Source: Nitrospina sp. (GTDB taxonomy: Bacteria > Nitrospinota > Nitrospinia > Nitrospinales > JACRGP01). Taken from it: a stretch of 64,000 bases of DNA. The stretch lies in assembly GCA_024648695.1 (NCBI GenBank), contig JACAVV010000027.1, forward strand, positions 1 through 64,000. Reading direction: 5' to 3'. Numbering within the stretch: the stretch's first letter is position 1; each line of letters begins with the position of its first letter. Position numbers and translations under genes: made by a program. Shown one piece after another: positions 59,183-64,000 of this stretch. The notes beneath the pieces were generated by a model. The model ran no database searches. It had not been told where the DNA came from and saw only the letters and a list, made by a program, of their open reading frames with translations.

Positions 59183-60610
59183 ATGGCCGACCCAAAAAGC
59201 ACCGCAAAAACTGACACGATTCATGAAGATTTAGGAAAGGGGCCGTTTGCCAATAACTTTCCGGCCAGTAGCGCCCTGATTAAATCTCCCATCTCTGTCC
59301 GGATTCCGCGTCGTTTAAAGATCGCTTTACGCACCACCCTTTTTGTTTTTTTTATTTTTAGCCTTGCCGTGATTTTCGTGCCCTGGACGCAAACCGTAAC
59401 CGTCGAAGGCAAACTGTCTGCTTTTTTACCGGAACAACGACCGCAAGAGGTCCATTCACAAATCAAGGGAAGAATTCGAAAGTGGCATGTGAAGGAAGGA
59501 GACGCGGTAAAAGAAGGCGATCTGATTCTTGAGTTAAGCGATATCGATCCAAAATTCATGGCACCGGATTTGATTGAAAGGATAGACCAGTCCCTCGAGG
59601 CCCTGGCGAACCAGCGAAAAGCGGCGTTGGAACGAGAGAAAATTCTGGCGAAACGTCTGGAAGCAATGCCGGCTTTAGCTGAGGCGTCGATTTCATCTGC
59701 AGAAGCCAGGGTGTCTGAAGCAGAAAATAAAATTCTAAACAGAGAACAGCGCACAAAACCGGCAGAAGGCGCTTTGCAAACGGCTCGGCTGAACCTGGAG
59801 CGTTCGCAAGCACTGGAGTCGCAGGGTTTGTTGTCTAAAAGAGAGCTCGAACTGGCGATTCAAAAGGTAACAGAAACCGAAGCTAAAGTGAATGAAGCTC
59901 AAGCGGGAATACAGGAGGTTAAGGAAGCGAAACGCGCTCTGGCTCAAAAGCGCGAGAAAATCAATGCCGAACTGGTGCAAAAAATGCTGGATACCCGCGC
60001 CAAAAGAACTTCGGCTTTAAGTGATGCCGCAAAAGCGGGCAAACAAATTGCCGATTTGAAACTGAAACGGTCCAATGCCATGGAAAGACAAAAGGCCAGC
60101 AGGGTTTTTGCCCCTATGGATGGAACAGTCGTTCGTGTCGCTCGGGTGGGAGCAGGCGAGACTGTGAAGTCGGGAAGCCTGCTGTTTACTGTCGTGCCTA
60201 AACAGGCTCAGCCTGCCATTGAAATGTGGGCCCGGTCTATTGACGCACCACTATTGAAACCAGGGCGTCCTGTCCGCATTCTGTTTCAGGGGGTTCCGGC
60301 AATTCCCTTGCCCGCCTGGCCGGAATTAATGGCGGGAACCTTTGATGGCCGAATTCAGGTGGTCGACCAATCCGCTTCCCCCAATAATAAGTTCCGTTTA
60401 TGGGTGGTGCCCGACAATAAACGCAAAGAATGGCCCCCTCAAAGCAATGTAAGACAGGGAACCCAGGTCATGGGGTGGGTCCTCCTGAACCGAGTTCCTC
60501 TCTGGTACGAAATGTGGCGTCGATTCAACCTGTTCCCACCCGACTACGAGTCAGGAGAAAGGAGTTTAAGGGATGTCTTGATTCCGAAAGCAGGAAGATC
60601 CAAAAAATAA
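59183..60610 (+). CDS. HlyD-type membrane fusion protein
   Basis: Periplasmic adaptor of a type I-like secretion or efflux pump (475 residues from ATG 59183; a TTG 14 codons upstream is also possible). One membrane helix (about 49-68) precedes a barrel-sandwich hybrid half (EVHSQIKGRIRKWHVKEGDAVKEG), a long coiled coil (about 105-300; repeated EAxxxxNE/KREKIN patterns), the second half (FAPMDGTVVRVARVGAGETVKSG) and a beta-barrel domain. It is the first of three genes HlyD-TolC-ABC. No specific substrate gene is adjacent. Confidence 0.9.
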   Translation: MADPKSTAKTDTIHEDLGKGPFANNFPASSALIKSPISVRIPRRLKIALRTTLFVFFIFSLAVIFVPWTQTVTVEGKLSAFLPEQRPQEVHSQIKGRIRKWHVKEGDAVKEGDLILELSDIDPKFMAPDLIERIDQSLEALANQRKAALEREKILAKRLEAMPALAEASISSAEARVSEAENKILNREQRTKPAEGALQTARLNLERSQALESQGLLSKRELELAIQKVTETEAKVNEAQAGIQEVKEAKRALAQKREKINAELVQKMLDTRAKRTSALSDAAKAGKQIADLKLKRSNAMERQKASRVFAPMDGTVVRVARVGAGETVKSGSLLFTVVPKQAQPAIEMWARSIDAPLLKPGRPVRILFQGVPAIPLPAWPELMAGTFDGRIQVVDQSASPNNKFRLWVVPDNKRKEWPPQSNVRQGTQVMGWVLLNRVPLWYEMWRRFNLFPPDYESGERSLRDVLIPKAGRSKK

Positions 60611-60652
60611 GGTTTATTATATGCGCCTAATACATCCGCTCAAAAGCCTCTC

Positions 60653-62140
60653 ATGACATTGATAATGGAATATCGAAAAAAGCTAATAAGGGGGACCCTT
60701 GCATGGGTTTTCGCAATCTTGTTGTCAACTCCCGCTTGGGGAAAAGACCCGAAGCCATCTACGATATTGCCCAAAACGCTGACCCTTCGGTCCGTTTTAA
60801 AACAATTGGAAAAAGAACATCCTCTCTTAAAAAAAAGCCAGACCAATAAAACGATAGCCAGCGGCAAAGTCCTAAAAGCGCTGGGTAAGTTCGAACCCGC
60901 TCTGGTTAACGATTGGGAACTGGAGCGCCTTGCAAAAGTGGATTCTACGAAGAGTGTTGGATTCAACGACACTTTTATTGAAATGACTCACCCCTTGGGT
61001 TTTAAGGGGTTTGCCGGATTCAGGGCGGGTATTGGCGATGTGGCTGTTTCCGATTTGGCGATTGGCACTTCCAATCAACCTTTGCTTGGTATTGTATTTC
61101 CGCTGTTACGCGGATTCATCACCAACCCGGCGCGAGCGGAATTGAAAAAGTCTCATCTGGCAGACCGGCAAGCCGAACTGGAGATTCAGCAAACCCGTCA
61201 GGACCTGTTTTTGGGCGCCGCCACCCAGTACTGGAACTGGGTGGCGGCCTGGAAAATAATGGAAATCAAAAAAAATGCGGTGTCCATCGCGAAAAAGCGT
61301 TTCGAACAAATAACCGGTCAAGCCAAAGCAGGCGCCAAAGCCCCTATTGATGTGGTCGATGCAAACCAGGAGGTGCAATCACGCCGAAACAAATCGATTG
61401 AAGCCCAACGAAAAGTCGAACAGGAGCAATACAAGCTGGCTTTGTTTTTATGGGACAAGGATTCTGTCATCGTGCCGGAAACAAACAGAGCCCCTGCATT
61501 TTCGACAGCGCAATCTGAAAGCTGGCTATTGTCTCTGGACCAGGCCAAGCTCCAGGCAACTTCCAATCGCCCCGAGATCAAACTCATAGAACTGGAAGCC
61601 GAGTTCAATAATATTGACCTGGAGGTGGCCGAAAATAATTTATTGCCGGACCTTACCGTAGAAGCTGTCCCCACCAGAAAGCCCGGAGAATTCGTCCTGG
61701 GCCTGGGATATCGATTTGGTGTCCAATTGCGTTTTCCGTTTTTGCAACGAGGCGCGCGCGGCGAGATTATCGAACTCAAAGGGAAAGCCGATCAATTGAG
61801 ACTAATGCAAAAATACAGTCTGCAACAGGTATCAATGGAGGTCGCGAACGCACATTCATCGGTGGTACGAGCCAGGGAAAGGATTGACGTTTCCCGGCAG
61901 GCGATGGATCTGGCAAAAACACTGGTTCAAGGGGAGCGGACCCGTTTCAAACTGGGAGCCAGCAATTTACTGGTGGTCAATATTCGCGAACGCAATGTAA
62001 TCGATGCCACCGAAGACTGGATCAACGCCATGGCCGACCACCAGAAAGCCCTCTCGCATTATCACTGGGCCATCGGAAAATGGACAAAAAGCCCCAGTTC
62101 TGCCAACAACAAAAAACGTGTCGAGAAAGGATCCCCGTAA
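60653..62140 (+). CDS. TolC-family outer-membrane channel
   Basis: A 495-residue outer-membrane efflux protein: signal peptide (1 to about 30, TPAWGKDP) and two tandem outer-membrane-efflux repeats with long helical hairpins (about 45-270 and 285-480; RQAELEIQQTRQDLFLGAATQY, then QLRLMQKYSLQQVSMEVANAH). It forms the exit duct for the adaptor encoded before it and abuts the ABC gene directly. Confidence 0.88.
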   Translation: MTLIMEYRKKLIRGTLAWVFAILLSTPAWGKDPKPSTILPKTLTLRSVLKQLEKEHPLLKKSQTNKTIASGKVLKALGKFEPALVNDWELERLAKVDSTKSVGFNDTFIEMTHPLGFKGFAGFRAGIGDVAVSDLAIGTSNQPLLGIVFPLLRGFITNPARAELKKSHLADRQAELEIQQTRQDLFLGAATQYWNWVAAWKIMEIKKNAVSIAKKRFEQITGQAKAGAKAPIDVVDANQEVQSRRNKSIEAQRKVEQEQYKLALFLWDKDSVIVPETNRAPAFSTAQSESWLLSLDQAKLQATSNRPEIKLIELEAEFNNIDLEVAENNLLPDLTVEAVPTRKPGEFVLGLGYRFGVQLRFPFLQRGARGEIIELKGKADQLRLMQKYSLQQVSMEVANAHSSVVRARERIDVSRQAMDLAKTLVQGERTRFKLGASNLLVVNIRERNVIDATEDWINAMADHQKALSHYHWAIGKWTKSPSSANNKKRVEKGSP

Positions 62141-63802
62141 ATGATTCATCATATTCCGACATTGAGAGAAAACCTGGACCGCCTGACCAATTTTATCAGT
62201 CAGGAAAGTGTGGTTTTGAAACTGATCCTGGTTTATGCCACCACGGTAGGACTGTTTTCCCTCATTATTCCTTTTACGGTTCAGGAACTCGTGAACACAT
62301 TCGCGTTTGCGGTCACTCCCATAATGGTGGTTACCCTGGTTGGAATCATGGCGGGCACCTTGTTTTTCGTGGCCATTTTTCGGGTTTTGCAGTTTTTTGC
62401 CACCGATATCCTGGAGCGGCGAATTTTTATTCGCATTACACTTGCCCTGGCAAAAGTGTTGCCGCTCTTTAAGGATGAGGTCTTCCGCTCACACAATATC
62501 AGCCGGTTTTTTGAAACTGTGTTCCTTCAACGGGCCTTGTCGAATCTCCTGGTCGACCTGGTCAATGTGCTGGTCGGCGGGTTCATTGGAATGGTTTTAT
62601 TGGCATGGTACCACCCTTATTTTATTATTTTCGATGCTTTGCTTATCATTGGAATAGTAATTATCGCCCTTTTGGGCAAGGGAGGTTTTAAAAGCACCCT
62701 GAATATGTCTGAGGCAAAATACGATACCTTCAACTGGTTTCAGGAGGTGGCCGACAACCTGCTTCATTTTCAGGCCGCCAATTGCTCGGACCTTATTATT
62801 CAGAAAGCCGACACTTTGGGAACCGCCTATGTGAAAGCCCGCAAATCGCGGTTTCGCAGTTTGCTAAGGCAATACATGGGATCCATCACCTTTCAGGTAA
62901 TCGTTCACACAGGTTTATTGGGAACGGCAGGATGGTTATTGAGTCAGGGAGAATTGACCCTGGGACAATTGGTCGCCGCAGAAGTTATCATCGCCAGCCT
63001 GCTTCTCAATCTGGAATCGGTGGTAAAACGCACTTATATTGTGTTTTATTTTTTCACATCCTTAACAGAACTGGACCATTTGTTCGCCATACCCAAGCAC
63101 AAAAAGGAAAACAAGTCGGGGCTAAAAATTCCTCAGCTAAGCCCAAATGGAATTCATTTAAAATACAGCAACCTGGCCTGGGCCACCGAAAACGAATCAG
63201 CATTCAAAAACATCGCTCTCGATGCCCTTCCGGGCGAAAAGTTAGCGCTGGTTTGTTTGGAAGAATCCATTCGCCGGAGGATTTCCCTGGTATTGGGCGG
63301 ACTGGAGCAACCCCCTGCCGGAATCGTTAGTTATAATGAAGCCGATATTAAAAACCTTTCGGCAGACGAAATTGCAAGCCATCGAAGCCTTTTTTTTGGC
63401 GGTGATCTCACTTTATTTGAGGGGTCCATTTTGGAAAATATCACCATGGGACGCCCGAACATAGGATCGAATGATCTATTGTGGGCTTTGAACTTAACCG
63501 AACTGGACATCATCCTGGAAGCGTTTCCGGAAGGACTGGATACCCAGGTTCATGATGGAGGAAAAGATTTCACATCCAGCCAGAAGGTACGGATATTATT
63601 GGCCAGAGCCATCATCACACGCCCCGCACTTTTGATTCTGGACGGAGCTTTGCCCGAGATTCCTCTTCATATCCGGGATACCCTGTTAAATCGTCTTGCC
63701 GGTGAAAGTTGCAACTGGACTCTGGTTATCGTCACCACAAACCCAAACGCAATAGAGTATACCGAAAAGCATCAATTTCTTTACGACCCTTCTTTTAAAT
63801 GA
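62141..63802 (+). CDS. ABC exporter-like subunit with a degenerate nucleotide-binding domain
   Basis: A 553-residue protein with the type I exporter layout: about six membrane helices (26-300) and an ATPase-like domain (about 335-553). The domain has lost its catalytic motifs: the Walker A position reads CLEESIRRR (372-380) instead of GxxGxGKS/T, the Q-loop reads FFGGD, the signature reads FTSSQ (477-481) instead of LSGGQ, Walker B reads ILDGALPE (D501 without the following Glu), and the switch His is Asn534. The fold cues (LFEGSILENITMG, LLARAIITRPALLILD) remain. Strong AAGGATCC ribosome binding site; third gene of the HlyD-TolC-ABC operon. It may pair with an active ABC subunit elsewhere or act as a scaffold. 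Confidence 0.82.
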   Translation: MIHHIPTLRENLDRLTNFISQESVVLKLILVYATTVGLFSLIIPFTVQELVNTFAFAVTPIMVVTLVGIMAGTLFFVAIFRVLQFFATDILERRIFIRITLALAKVLPLFKDEVFRSHNISRFFETVFLQRALSNLLVDLVNVLVGGFIGMVLLAWYHPYFIIFDALLIIGIVIIALLGKGGFKSTLNMSEAKYDTFNWFQEVADNLLHFQAANCSDLIIQKADTLGTAYVKARKSRFRSLLRQYMGSITFQVIVHTGLLGTAGWLLSQGELTLGQLVAAEVIIASLLLNLESVVKRTYIVFYFFTSLTELDHLFAIPKHKKENKSGLKIPQLSPNGIHLKYSNLAWATENESAFKNIALDALPGEKLALVCLEESIRRRISLVLGGLEQPPAGIVSYNEADIKNLSADEIASHRSLFFGGDLTLFEGSILENITMGRPNIGSNDLLWALNLTELDIILEAFPEGLDTQVHDGGKDFTSSQKVRILLARAIITRPALLILDGALPEIPLHIRDTLLNRLAGESCNWTLVIVTTNPNAIEYTEKHQFLYDPSFK

Positions 63803-63882
63803 AATTAAGTTGGCTTCTTGAAACTGAATACCCCGTCGATTCAAAAGGAATCAGATAGACTCTGACTTAAAACCATACCTTG

Positions 63883-64000
63883 TTATTGAAACCCGATAAC
63901 AGGCCAATAGAATAAGAGCACCAACCAATAACAGACCAGCCCAAAGCCTGCCAACATGGCACCAGAACGCATCAGGTCTTTGAGTGGAATCAGTTTCGAA
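63883..64000 (-). CDS. Partial membrane protein, C-terminus only (runs off the window)
   Basis: On the minus strand a frame open to the window edge ends in TAA at 63883-63885. It reads LIPLKDLMRSGAMLAGFGLVCYWLVLLFYWPVIGFQ, one long hydrophobic helix preceded by a polar LKDLMRSG start. Such an end is typical of anion symporters of the DASS/SLC13 type, but too little is present to name it. Confidence 0.35.
   Translation of the reverse strand, partial: SKLIPLKDLMRSGAMLAGFGLVCYWLVLLFYWPVIGFQ

Overview
The window looks like a chromosomal segment of a Gram-negative, LPS-bearing, respiring bacterium. It has heptose epimerase and heptosyltransferases, Lnt, TolC/HlyD and many periplasmic c-type cytochromes. 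The most telling block is an operon joining a bd-oxidase-like polytopic protein to three membrane-attached cytochromes c, one of which carries a heme domain resembling the gamma subunits of nitrite oxidoreductase and ethylbenzene dehydrogenase. This block, with a class III phosphofructokinase and an AroD-AroE fusion, suggests a Nitrospinota/Nitrospirota-like lineage. That assignment is inference; no rRNA or other marker is present.

Layout. 0-3.1 kb: hldD, a small acidic ORF, and an arsenite module (arsR-acr3). 3.2-9.6 kb: the conserved minus-strand operon rpsB-tsf-pyrH-frr-uppS-cdsA-dxr-ispF (translation, UMP kinase, then isoprenoid and phospholipid synthesis). 9.9-20.3 kb: pfkA, rimO, an XRE regulator with a visible promoter and palindrome, a receiver-PAS protein, a GH57 glucanotransferase, an MsbA-like exporter and lnt. 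20.4-23.3 kb: a cold-shock gene with a structured leader, then two curlin-repeat (amyloid) genes. One of these carries two frameshifts. The other is a 567-residue protein whose 11-residue repeats are organised in a strict six-repeat super-period. 23.8-29.9 kb: the four-gene bd-like/cytochrome c operon, closed by a strong terminator. 30.3-36.9 kb: hisD, a DUF2064 glycosyltransferase-like gene, a PAP2 phosphatase, two GT9 heptosyltransferase-like genes around a Trm112-like zinc protein, and gcvPB. 37.1-40.6 kb: a divergent tetR/ahpD-like pair with two matching operators, a YHS protein, an Nfu scaffold protein and a cysteine-free thioredoxin-fold protein. 40.7-44.1 kb: an SBBP beta-propeller exoprotein gene split by a 281-bp MITE with 9-bp target duplication; removing the element restores one 1044-codon frame. 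44.6-54.5 kb: purC, purB, a low-molecular-weight phosphatase, a fructosamine kinase and a roughly 1985-residue alpha-2-macroglobulin with thioester motif. 54.8-57 kb: an AT-rich accessory patch with a PIN-like protein and a ParDE toxin-antitoxin pair. 57-64 kb: fused aroDE, a rhodanese, and a type I secretion-like trio (HlyD, TolC, ABC) whose ABC subunit has lost every nucleotide-binding motif.

The best candidates for undescribed biology are the giant curlin protein with its hexad architecture, the bd-like/cytochrome c respiratory module, the MITE-split propeller gene, and the secretion operon with a pseudo-ATPase. No tRNA, rRNA, CRISPR array or complete insertion sequence was seen.
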